Below are positions 16,585 through 23,895 of a stretch of DNA of 64,000 bases, in pieces (the first letter of the stretch is position 1; every line of letters begins with the position of its first letter). Source of the DNA: DASQPJ01 sp036268355. Lineage in GTDB: Bacteria; Actinomycetota; Actinomycetes; Sporichthyales; Sporichthyaceae. A program made the translations under genes and the position numbers. The notes under the pieces were generated by a model, which was not told the origin of the DNA, searched no databases, and worked only from the letters and a program-made list of their open reading frames with translations. The DNA lies in NCBI GenBank assembly GCA_036268355.1, contig DATAUG010000223.1, positions 1-64,000 on the forward strand. The letters are read 5' to 3'.

Positions 16585-16601
16585 CGGTGCACCTTCGTCC
16601 G

Positions 16602-16631
16602 ACGGTGCACGCCGAATGTGGCGTGCACCGT
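16602..16631. repeat. Perfect 12-bp inverted repeat inside the liv operon
   Basis: ACGGTGCACGCC (16602-16613) and GGCGTGCACCGT (16620-16631) with a 6-nt loop, between the livH stop and the livF start. There is no U-run. It could be an RNA processing or stabilising hairpin, a partial terminator or a protein-binding site. Confidence 0.65.
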
Positions 16632-16657
16632 GTCATTTGTTCGCTCGCTGTGCTCGT

Positions 16658-17614
16658 TCACAGGCTCTGCCTGTCGAGCAGGTAGAAGTGCTTCGGCCGC
16701 AACCGCGCCACCCCGAGGATCATCGCCAACAGGATCACGTTCAGCAGCAGTTCGCGCTCCCCGATCGAGTACGGCACCTCGGTGGCCGACGGGCCGATCA
16801 CACCCACCACCAACGCGGTTTCCACCACCGCCATGACGAATGACGCAACCAGCGCGATGGGCAGGCTCATCAGCCCGCCGACGATCGCCACTGCCATCCC
16901 GCGCAGCAGGAAGATGATCAGGTTGATCGGGTCCGGACCGGACTGCGCCGCGATCAGCGCCCCGGCCAGACCCGCGATCGCACCGGCACCGGTGTGCACG
17001 CCGGTCGAGATCCGCGCGACCTTGACCCCGCACCACGCGGCAGGCTCCGGGTCGTCGGCGATGGCCCGCAGTTGTTGCCCGGACCGGGACAGGTTCAGGA
17101 ACAACGCCAGCCCCGCGACCAGCGCGACCGAGATGACAATCGTCGTGGAACGCAACGACGTGAGAACCACCCCGGCAATGGTCATGCGCCCGTTGCCGAA
17201 CGGGCTGGGCGGGATCGACTCCGGTACCACGTTCAGGGTGCTGGAGAAGACCCCGATGGCGATCATCATCGCGCCCAGGGAGATCACGGTAAGCGTCATC
17301 CGCGGCAGAGCCGCGACCTTCGGCCGGGTGACCACAGTTCCGTAGCCGCCGCCCATCGCCCCGCCGATGGCGACCACCACCAACAGCCCCAGCAACGGAG
17401 GTAGGCCGGGCCGCCTGCCCGGCACCAGCGGGTTGTCGAAAACCAACCACCAGTACAGCAACGCCCCGGACGCCGCGATCCCGCCGTGCACGAACGCGAT
17501 CGTCCGACTCACGCGGTAGGAAAGCACCAGAGCGATGGGGAGAAGTGCGTAGAGACCTGCCTCGGTCACGCCGAGGACCAGAACTTGTTTCCACAACTCA
17601 AGATGGATGCTCAA
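16658..17614 (-). CDS. livH: Branched-chain amino acid-type ABC permease, LivH type
   Basis: 318 residues with ~8 TM helices. The LivH-typical opening EAGLYALLPIALVLSYRVSRTIAFVHGGIAASGA is followed by QQLRAIADDPEPAAWCGVKVARIST, the conserved cytoplasmic loop that contacts the ATPases. It is the first gene of the operon livH-livF-livMG-padR, read leftward. No periplasmic binding protein lies on either side in the window, so the system either uses a distant one or has lost it. Confidence 0.9.
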   Translation of the reverse strand: MSIHLELWKQVLVLGVTEAGLYALLPIALVLSYRVSRTIAFVHGGIAASGALLYWWLVFDNPLVPGRRPGLPPLLGLLVVVAIGGAMGGGYGTVVTRPKVAALPRMTLTVISLGAMMIAIGVFSSTLNVVPESIPPSPFGNGRMTIAGVVLTSLRSTTIVISVALVAGLALFLNLSRSGQQLRAIADDPEPAAWCGVKVARISTGVHTGAGAIAGLAGALIAAQSGPDPINLIIFLLRGMAVAIVGGLMSLPIALVASFVMAVVETALVVGVIGPSATEVPYSIGERELLLNVILLAMILGVARLRPKHFYLLDRQSL

Positions 17615-17787
17615 GGTGCCCGCCTCGGGCCACTAGTGCACAGTGAAGTGTGCGGGACCCTACTCCGACCTCGTCCGATGTCAACCGACGCACCGAGGGA
17701 TGAGGTCCCACACAATCGCCGGCGATCCCTGCGGTCAACCGGCTGACAAGCGCCCATCGAGGACATCGACCCCGGAATACTCGTTTC

Positions 17788-18285
17788 GTGGACGAGGAGG
17801 GCCCGTCGCGGACCCGGCGGTTGGGGCGGACGACCCGCATCGGGATCATCGCGCTGGCTCTCGGCCTGCTGGGGGGCGCGATGGTCGGCGCGGTGCGCAC
17901 TCCACCGTGGACGCCGCTGTACGCGGTGCTGGCCTTCGCCGGCGTCGGCGTGCTCCTGCTGCTGCGGGACGCCCGGGTCTCGCTCAGCGGCGACCACCTG
18001 ATCGTGCAGAACCTGTTGCGGGTCTACGCACTGCCACTGGCCGGAATCCGACGGTCCGTCGCCGCCGCACGCGGCGGGGTCGCGCTGGTCGTCTACTTCC
18101 ACCCGGACTACCCGCCCTGGCCGGGTGGGCCGCTCCCGCACGGGTGGCGGGCGAAGCACCGCCGCAAGCGCCTTCGCCAGATCCGGGTGTTCGCATTGAT
18201 CCAGGACGACGAACTGCTGTCGGAGATCCTGCACCTGGCCGACGACGCCCGGGACGCAATCGAGCGTGGTCGCGCGACCGACTGA
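17788..18285 (+). CDS. Membrane protein with PH-like cytoplasmic domain
   Basis: 165 residues from GTG 17788. No Shine-Dalgarno is visible and a GAATACT element lies ~8 bp upstream, so the mRNA may be leaderless. Two TM helices (residues ~18-36 and ~42-60) precede a ~100-residue domain, ARVSLSGDHLIVQNLLRVYALPLAGIRRSVAAARGGVALVVY, which looks like the bacterial PH domain of actinobacterial small membrane proteins. It ends with a basic helix and an acidic coil. Function unknown. Confidence 0.65.
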   Translation: MDEEGPSRTRRLGRTTRIGIIALALGLLGGAMVGAVRTPPWTPLYAVLAFAGVGVLLLLRDARVSLSGDHLIVQNLLRVYALPLAGIRRSVAAARGGVALVVYFHPDYPPWPGGPLPHGWRAKHRRKRLRQIRVFALIQDDELLSEILHLADDARDAIERGRATD

Positions 18286-18296
18286 ACCACCGGTTT

Positions 18297-19472
18297 TCAT
18301 CCACGCCGGCCGCCCAACAAGGTGGCCGGGCGCAGCGCATCGGAGCCGAACCGGGCACGGACCGCGTCGGTGGCGGCCTGGACATCGCCGTCCGCAGCGC
18401 CTCCCGCCGCCCACGGCAGAACCAGTTGGACGGCGGTGTCGCGGTCCACGTCGGCCAGCGCCAGGCCGAGCAACGTCAGGCCGCGTTGCTCGATCATCGG
18501 TCGGGCCGCGGCCAGCAACGCCCGGGCCACCGCCAGCACCGTCGCGGTGTGCGCGGTCGACGTCGACAGCGCGCGCGACCGCGTGACCGCCGCGTAGTCG
18601 TCGAAGCGCAGCCGAAGCACGACGGTGCGCCCCACGCAGCCGGCCGCACGCACCCGGTGCATCACCCGGTCGACCACGGCCAGCAGTATCGCGTCGATCT
18701 GACCGGCGTCCCGCGGTCGCCGGCCCAGCGCGGTCTGCGAGCCGATCGACCGGCGTCGCGGACCGGACCGGAGTCGCCCGGAGTCCTGCCCGCCGGCCAC
18801 CGCGCGCAACCGCCGAGCCGCCGCGGCCCCCACGATGGCGGCCAGTACGTCGGTGGGCAATGCCGCCGCGTCGCCCCACGTGGTTATCCCGCGCGCCGTG
18901 AGCCGGGACGCCGTGGCCTCGCCGATGCCCCACAGCACGGCTATCGGCAACGGGTCGAGGAACTCCCGCTCCCGATCCGGCGGCACCAGCAACAGCCCGT
19001 CCGGCTTGGCGATCCGACCGGCGACCTTGGCCAGGAAGCGCGTCCGGGCGATGCCGACCGTGATCGGCAACCCCACCTCCTGCCGGACCCGCGCCCGCAG
19101 TCGGGCACCGATCGCCTCCGGCGGCCCGGACAGTCGCCGCAGGCCGGCCACGTCGAGGAAGGCCTCGTCGATCGACACGTTCTCCACCAACGGCGTGGTG
19201 TCGGCGAAGATCTCGAACACCGCCCGACTGGCCGCCGAGTAGGCCGCGAACCGGGGCGGAACCACCACCGCGTGCGGGCACAACCGACGCAGCGCGGCCG
19301 CGCCCATCGCCGCGCGTACGCCGCATGCCTTGGCCTCGTAGCTGGCCGCCAGGACCACTCCACCGCCCACGACGACCGGCCGCCCACGCAGCCTCGGGTC
19401 GTCGCGCTGCTCCACCGAGGCGAAGAACGCGTCGAGATCTGCGTGAAGGATGTTCGATCCGCCTGCCCACAT
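18297..19472 (-). CDS. dinB: DNA polymerase IV-like Y-family polymerase
   Basis: 391 residues from ATG 19472 (GTG 19475 is adjacent). Hallmarks: ILHADLDAFFASVEQ with the first catalytic Asp; the YSAASRAVFEIF finger region; VSIDEAFLDV with the catalytic Asp-Glu; the thumb helix-hairpin-helix LWGIGEATASRLTARGI; and a little-finger domain. There is no recognisable C-terminal beta-clamp motif QxxLF. This polymerase bypasses DNA lesions. A perfect LexA box 14 bp upstream makes it an SOS gene, as expected for this family in actinobacteria. Confidence 0.93.
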   Translation of the reverse strand: MWAGGSNILHADLDAFFASVEQRDDPRLRGRPVVVGGGVVLAASYEAKACGVRAAMGAAALRRLCPHAVVVPPRFAAYSAASRAVFEIFADTTPLVENVSIDEAFLDVAGLRRLSGPPEAIGARLRARVRQEVGLPITVGIARTRFLAKVAGRIAKPDGLLLVPPDREREFLDPLPIAVLWGIGEATASRLTARGITTWGDAAALPTDVLAAIVGAAAARRLRAVAGGQDSGRLRSGPRRRSIGSQTALGRRPRDAGQIDAILLAVVDRVMHRVRAAGCVGRTVVLRLRFDDYAAVTRSRALSTSTAHTATVLAVARALLAAARPMIEQRGLTLLGLALADVDRDTAVQLVLPWAAGGAADGDVQAATDAVRARFGSDALRPATLLGGRRG

Positions 19473-19485
19473 CACGGGACTCTAG

Positions 19486-19501
19486 TCGAACGTATGTTCG
19501 A
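19486..19501. promoter_or_regulatory. LexA (SOS) box upstream of dinB
   Basis: TCGAACGTATGTTCGA is a perfect palindromic match to the Gram-positive/actinobacterial LexA consensus TCGAAC-RNRY-GTTCGA. It lies 13 bp from the dinB start and 9 bp from the stop of the convergent-side ECF gene. Confidence 0.9.
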
Positions 19502-19510
19502 ACGCAATCC

Positions 19511-20521
19511 TCAGCCGAGCGCCTCGCCCGGCGGGCGGCTGGGCAGGCCGAACAGCGGCCAGAGCCGCTCGACGTCGAGGAAGAAGTTCAACCCGCTGAT
19601 CGCGCCGTCGTTGATCTCGACGACCTGGATCGCCCACGGGTGATACTCCCCGTCGGTCTCCAGTCGCCATTGCGCGAAGCCCGGCATCCCGTTGACCCCG
19701 ATCGGCTGCATTCGCGACCGAGCGCAGGCGGCGCCGCGGCGCCGCAACCAGTCGCCCACCGAGTCCGGACCGCGCAGCCACAGCGGCAGCGGCGGCATCG
19801 ACATGACCACGTCGGCGCGCAGCAATTTCACCAACGCGTCGATGTCGTAGTTGACGAACGCCGAGACGTAACGCTCGAGCAGTTCGCGCTGGCCGGGATC
19901 GGCGGGGCGCAGCGGTTGACCGAGGTCGCCGGACCACTCCTGCAGCGTCGCCCGGGCGCGCTGCAACGCGCTGGTCACCGACGCCACCGAACTGTCCAGC
20001 AACTCCGCGACCTCGGCAGCCGGCCAGCACAACACGTCGCGCAGCACCAGCACGGCCCGCTGCCGGGGCGGCAGCAACTGCAACGTGGCCACGAATGCCA
20101 GCCGCACCGACTCCCGCGCGGTGATCACGTCTGCGGGGTCGCCGACCTCCGCCAGCACGCGGGAGTCGCTGACCGGTCCGATCCACACCGAGTCGGCGAG
20201 CGCCTCGCCGATCGGCGCGGCCGGCAACGAACTCGGGCGCAGATCCATCGGCCGGGCCCGCCGCTGCCGGGACGCGAGTGAGTCGAAGCAGACGTTGGTC
20301 GCGATGCGGAACAGCCACGACCGCAGGCTCGCGCGGCCTTCGAAGGCGTCCTGGGCACGCCAGGCGCGCAGCATCGTCTCCTGCACCGCGTCCTCGGCCT
20401 CCGACCCGGAGCCGAGCATCCGGTAGCAGTAGCCGGTCAGCGCGACCCGCTGCTCCTCCAGATCGACGTCGAGCGTGGGCTCGTCGTCCAGCGTCGGTTC
20501 GTCGTCCAGCGTCCGGGCCAT
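19511..20521 (-). CDS. ECF sigma factor with SnoaL-like C-terminal domain (SigG type)
   Basis: 336 residues from ATG 20521 after GAGAGGGGACGG. A duplicated LDDEPT motif sits at the extreme N-terminus. Sigma2 is YRMLGSGSEAEDAVQETMLRAWRA and sigma4 LPPRQRAVLVLRDVLCWPAAEVAELLDSSVASVTSALQRAR. The C-terminal ~130 residues form a SnoaL/NTF2-like domain (YVSAFVNYDIDALVKLLRADVVMSMPPLPLWLRG), typical of the SigG/ECF41-56-like groups in which the extension regulates the sigma factor without a classical anti-sigma. It sits downstream of the DUF899 gene (32 nt), in a probable two-gene unit. Confidence 0.9.
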   Translation of the reverse strand: MARTLDDEPTLDDEPTLDVDLEEQRVALTGYCYRMLGSGSEAEDAVQETMLRAWRAQDAFEGRASLRSWLFRIATNVCFDSLASRQRRARPMDLRPSSLPAAPIGEALADSVWIGPVSDSRVLAEVGDPADVITARESVRLAFVATLQLLPPRQRAVLVLRDVLCWPAAEVAELLDSSVASVTSALQRARATLQEWSGDLGQPLRPADPGQRELLERYVSAFVNYDIDALVKLLRADVVMSMPPLPLWLRGPDSVGDWLRRRGAACARSRMQPIGVNGMPGFAQWRLETDGEYHPWAIQVVEINDGAISGLNFFLDVERLWPLFGLPSRPPGEALG

Positions 20522-20542
20522 TCCGTCCCCTCTCCCAGGTTC

Positions 20543-20557
20543 CTGACGCTACGTCAG
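20543..20557. terminator. Stop-embedded hairpin CTGACG-N3-CGTCAG
   Basis: CTGACG-CTA-CGTCAG contains the DUF899 stop codon (20554-20556, minus). It is one of several identical-stem hairpins at gene ends in this window. Confidence 0.55.
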
Positions 20558-21201
20558 TTCGCGAACTCGTCGTGGAACCGCCACCACTGCTGCGGATAGT
20601 CCAGGCCCTCCTCCTGCCGACCCAGCGCGGTCAGGTCCAGCCAGTTGTAGGTGCCCAGGAAGACCTCGGCGCCCCGGTCCTGCGTCGTGTAGGTGTGCAA
20701 CACCTCGTCGCCGTCGCGCAGGTAGACGCTGATCGTCGGGCGGTCGCCGTCCGGGGTGTGCGCGCCCAGGTCGACCGCGAATTCGTCGGAGCAGGACACC
20801 CACGGGACGTCCGTCCAGCCCATGCGGGCACGAAAGGCCGCGGTGTCGGACAACGAGGCCCGCGAGGTCACGACGAACGAGGTGTCACGGGCGTACAGGT
20901 GTGCCAGGTGGCCCAGGTTGTCGATCAGGAACGAACACCCCGAGCAACCCACCGTGGCCCCGGGGCCGTACATGAAGTGGTAGACGATCAACTGCCGGCG
21001 CCCGTCGAACAGATCCACCAGGCCGACCTCGCCGGCGGCGGTCGAGAACTTGTAGTCCTTGTCCACCCGGACCGCGGGCATCGCGCGCCGCTTGGCGGCC
21101 AGCGCGTCCTTGGCGCGGGTCAGCGCCTTCTCCTCGGCCAGCAACGCCACACGGGCCGCCTCGAAGTCCTCGCGGCTGACGATGTTCTGGGTAGTGGTCA
21201 T
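20554..21201 (-). CDS. DUF899 thioredoxin-like protein
   Basis: 215 residues from ATG 21201. It has the typical opening …NIVSREDFEAARVALLAEEKALTRAKDALAAKRRAMPAVRVDKDY, then the thioredoxin-fold core LIVYHFMYGPGATVGCSGCSFLIDNLGHLAHLYARDTSFVVTSRA. The CSGC pair occupies the redox-motif place, and the conserved C-terminus is YNWLDLTALGRQEEG…YPQQWWRFHDEF. DUF899 proteins are often encoded with SigG-type ECF factors in actinobacteria. The ECF gene follows directly here, so it may be a redox target or partner. The reaction is unknown. Confidence 0.9.
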   Translation of the reverse strand: MTTTQNIVSREDFEAARVALLAEEKALTRAKDALAAKRRAMPAVRVDKDYKFSTAAGEVGLVDLFDGRRQLIVYHFMYGPGATVGCSGCSFLIDNLGHLAHLYARDTSFVVTSRASLSDTAAFRARMGWTDVPWVSCSDEFAVDLGAHTPDGDRPTISVYLRDGDEVLHTYTTQDRGAEVFLGTYNWLDLTALGRQEEGLDYPQQWWRFHDEFAN

Positions 21202-21637
21202 CTCACTTGCCTCTCGTAGCTGGGATTCGTACCGACAACCCGTCAGACTCCGGCTGACGGCCGAACTAATCGCAACCGTAGGCAGTTTGCGCGGCCGGCC
21301 GAAAGAACTTCTCCGCCGATTCGTCCTCCACGAGGGCGTGCCGGCTATCGTTTCGACGGTGGAAGTGGCCCACCCACCGGTGCCGGCTTCCTGCTGGTCA
21401 GCGCCTGGCTGTTGGTCCCGCACCCGGAGCACTTCGGCTGGTTCCGCCGGGTGCTGGTGTTCGTCACCGGGATGGAGCTGGTCGGGCACTTCGTCTACCC
21501 GCCGGCGCGGCCGCGGATGCGCGCCGACCCAAGGCCATCGCTGCCTGTCCCGCTTGGGTTGCGGCCGACCAAAGGTGGCCGGTGGGCCAGATTCGGTCGG
21601 ACGTCCGGCACGGATCGGTACCCATAGGGTTGCCGGC
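21202..21637. other. Region without a confident gene
   Basis: 436 bp. A plus-strand reading from about 21380 gives GFLLVSAWLLVPHPEHFGWF and VLVFVTGMELVGHFVYPP, which looks like part of a membrane protein. It lacks a start with ribosome-binding site and ends at 21627 in low-complexity sequence. It may be a gene fragment. Confidence 0.35.
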
Positions 21638-21955
21638 ATGGCTTCCTACGTGGCGATCAATGTGTTGACGGTGCCCGAGGGTGCGGGTGCCCACCTGGAG
21701 GAGCGTTTCGGCGCCCGGGCCGGGATGGTCGAGGGCTCGGCGGGTTTCGAGGGGTTCCAGCTGTTGCGCCCGACCCAGGGCACGGACAAGTACTTCGTGT
21801 TCACCCGATGGGCGTCCAAGGACGACTTCGAGGCGTGGCGCGACGGGATGGGTGCCGTCGCCCACGCGCGGGAGGGGCAGGGCGGACCGCCTGCATCGAT
21901 GGGCGCCGAGCTCTGGGCGTTCGACGTCGTGATGGACGTCCAACCCAGGACATAG
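21638..21955 (+). CDS. mhuD: MhuD-type heme-degrading monooxygenase
   Basis: 105 residues. It aligns along its whole length with Mycobacterium tuberculosis MhuD: I-N-x-(L/I)-x-VPEGAG-x-LE-x-RFGARA, then GFEGFQLLRP, YFVFTRW, FEAW and the 'AHA' helix. The MhuD catalytic and heme-contact residues are all present: N8 (MhuD N7), R27 (R26), W67 (W66) and the heme ligand H76 (H75). MhuD-type enzymes open heme to mycobilin and release iron without CO. It is a single gene with no heme importer nearby. The residue match makes the function likely. Confidence 0.88.
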   Translation: MASYVAINVLTVPEGAGAHLEERFGARAGMVEGSAGFEGFQLLRPTQGTDKYFVFTRWASKDDFEAWRDGMGAVAHAREGQGGPPASMGAELWAFDVVMDVQPRT

Positions 21956-22093
21956 CCTGCGCAAGGCGAACCTCATCCGTTCGGCCGGCCATGCCTGGGT
22001 CGAACGGCCGATATCCGCCGATGTCCGGAACCGGACCCGGGACGGACCCGTCGTACCCCCGTAAGCGAGCGATACGTGACACGGGGGGCAACG

Positions 22094-22873
22094 ATGGGTA
22101 TCAGGCTGCGCGCCGCAGGGCGCTTGCGTAGGCGGCGGATGGCGTTGGGCAGCACGGCGCTGGCGACCACCCTCGGCCTCGGTCTCGCGGGACTGCCCGC
22201 ACCGGCAGCCGCCGCCACGACCGGCCCGGTGGTCGTCGGCTTCGGCGACTCGGTGCCCACCGGCCTGCACTGCGGCTGCACGAACTTCGTCCAGCAGTAC
22301 GCCACGGCCATCGGCGGGACGGCGAACAATCTCGCCCAGAATGGATCGACGAGCCTCAATCTGGTCCATCTGCTGCAGACCGCCCGAGCCTGGAAGGCGG
22401 TCGAGAACGCGAGCGTCGTGGTGATCATGACCGGGGCGAACGACTACAACGGTGCTTTCTACGCGGTCAGCAACGGTGCCTCGCCGTCGCAGTACAACGC
22501 CGTCACCAAACAGGTGAAGGCCAACGTGACCACCGCGGTCAACAAGATCCGCTCGATCAATCCGAACGCGGACGTCGTGATCGTCGACTACTGGGCGGCC
22601 ATGGAGGCCGGCAAGGTCGCGCAGCAGAACTACAACGCGGCCACCCAGAAGGCCGCCCTGGAGTCCACCGAAGCCGTGGACGGTGCGCTGTGGGCGGTAG
22701 CCCAGTCGCTGCACACCGACTGGCTGTCGACCTACCAGTTGTACTACCGGCCCGGCATCGACGTGACCAGCCTGCTGGCATCCGACGGGAACCACCCGGA
22801 CGCCGCGGGGACCGCCCTGATCGCGGACGCGCTGAACGCACTGCTGCCCGTCACCACCCTGTTGGGCCTCTGA
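22094..22873 (+). CDS. Secreted SGNH-fold hydrolase (GDSL-like)
   Basis: 259 residues from ATG 22094 after GGGGGC. A Tat-like/Sec signal peptide (RRRRMALGSTALATTLGLGLAGLPAPAAA) precedes block I VVGFGDSVPTG (nucleophile Ser). Block III is MTGANDYN (Asn of the oxyanion hole) and block V is SDGNHPDAAG (Asp and His of the triad). Predicted extracellular esterase or lipase. It has its own transcription unit and ends at a strong bidirectional hairpin shared with the convergent hydrolase. Confidence 0.88.
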   Translation: MGIRLRAAGRLRRRRMALGSTALATTLGLGLAGLPAPAAAATTGPVVVGFGDSVPTGLHCGCTNFVQQYATAIGGTANNLAQNGSTSLNLVHLLQTARAWKAVENASVVVIMTGANDYNGAFYAVSNGASPSQYNAVTKQVKANVTTAVNKIRSINPNADVVIVDYWAAMEAGKVAQQNYNAATQKAALESTEAVDGALWAVAQSLHTDWLSTYQLYYRPGIDVTSLLASDGNHPDAAGTALIADALNALLPVTTLLGL

Positions 22874-22895
22874 ACCCGGCCGTTCGCCGATCGCA

Positions 22896-22924
22896 GTGGG
22901 ATCTGACGGTTCGTCAGGTCCCAC
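22896..22924. terminator. Bidirectional hairpin between convergent hydrolases
   Basis: GTGGGATCTGACG (22896-22908), a 3-nt loop, and CGTCAGGTCCCAC (22912-22924): 13 pairs with a single G-U/A-C wobble. It serves both the SGNH gene and the alpha/beta hydrolase gene. Confidence 0.8.
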
Positions 22925-22936
22925 CGACAGCAGAGC

Positions 22937-23731
22937 TCACGCAGCCGGCGCGGTGCGACTGGAGCCCTCGAGGATTACCCCGGCGACGCCGGCCGGGTCG
23001 TCCCACATCGGCAGGTGGCCCCAGCCGCGCGGCGTCAGCCAGCGGGTGTGGGCGGGCAACTCCTCGCGCACCCGGCAGCCCGGGCCCAGGATCACGTCGC
23101 GCGTCCCGAACGCAATCGTCACCGGCACGTCGATCACCATGCCGCCGGTGAACCGCTTGCCCGAGGTCGCGGCCAGGGTGCGCTCGAAACCCTCGGCGCC
23201 GACCATCGCGGCAGCGTCGGCCAACAGCGCCTGCCGGGGCATGCGCCACGGGCGGCCCACCACGTTCGCGGTCAACGCCATCCGCAACGGGGCGATCCGG
23301 GTCAGCGGCGCGAGCACCGGGTCCAGCCGGGCCGGCATGTCGTGGATGCCGCGGACCTGCCACTTCGTGTACCTGGGCACCCGGCCGCGCCACAGGCCGG
23401 CCGGGGATATCCCGGTCACCGACGCGACCGCGCCCAGCCGGCCCATCTCGAGCGCGACCCAGCCGCCCAACGAGTTGCCGGCCACGTGCGGACGGGCTGC
23501 CCCGATCGCGGCGCAGAACTCCACGACGGCCGCGGTCAGCCCGCGAACCGTGAGATCCTGGCCGGGGCGCAGGGGGCTCGCCCCGAATCCGGGCAGGTCG
23601 ATCGAGACGACCTCGCGGTGTCCGGTCAGGTACGGGAGCAGCGGCGCCCAGACCTCCTTGCGCGACCCGATGCCGTGGATCAGCAGCAAGACCGGTCCCT
23701 CGCCGGCGCGGGTGTAGGCGATTGCGGTCAT
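22937..23731 (-). CDS. Alpha/beta hydrolase
   Basis: 264 residues. The oxyanion region LLLIHGIGSRKEVWAPLLPYL precedes IDLPGFGASP and the nucleophile elbow GNSLGGWVALEMG. Asp lies in IAFGTRD and His in RGWGHLPMWDDPAGV. No signal peptide, so cytoplasmic. The lid region is short. The substrate is unknown; similar proteins act on esters or on ring-cleavage products. It is divergent from the acyl-CoA dehydrogenase gene, across a region with paired palindromes. Confidence 0.88.
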   Translation of the reverse strand: MTAIAYTRAGEGPVLLLIHGIGSRKEVWAPLLPYLTGHREVVSIDLPGFGASPLRPGQDLTVRGLTAAVVEFCAAIGAARPHVAGNSLGGWVALEMGRLGAVASVTGISPAGLWRGRVPRYTKWQVRGIHDMPARLDPVLAPLTRIAPLRMALTANVVGRPWRMPRQALLADAAAMVGAEGFERTLAATSGKRFTGGMVIDVPVTIAFGTRDVILGPGCRVREELPAHTRWLTPRGWGHLPMWDDPAGVAGVILEGSSRTAPAA

Positions 23732-23782
23732 CGGGAGCTCCGGGCCGGGCGGGCAGGGAATGCGGCACTGATTTTGCGTGAC

Positions 23783-23826
23783 TTGACGCCAAGTTACTGC
23801 TGAGTATGGTACGTTACTGACGAGTA
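23783..23826 (+). promoter_or_regulatory. fadE promoter with two TACT-N4-AGTA operators
   Basis: -35 TTGACG (23783-23788), a 16-bp spacer and -10 TATGGT (23805-23810). Two palindromes, TACTGCTGAGTA (23795-23806) and TACTGACGAGTA (23815-23826), lie exactly 20 bp apart. One overlaps the -10 and the other the start region, the layout of a repressor site. A TetR-family fatty-acid regulator is the likely ligand (inference). Confidence 0.7.
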
Positions 23827-23895
23827 GGTGAGGGTAGCCCCTTACTCCGAAAGTGCCCGAATCTGATTACCCGGCGATCCGTGGAGGCGAGTCCC

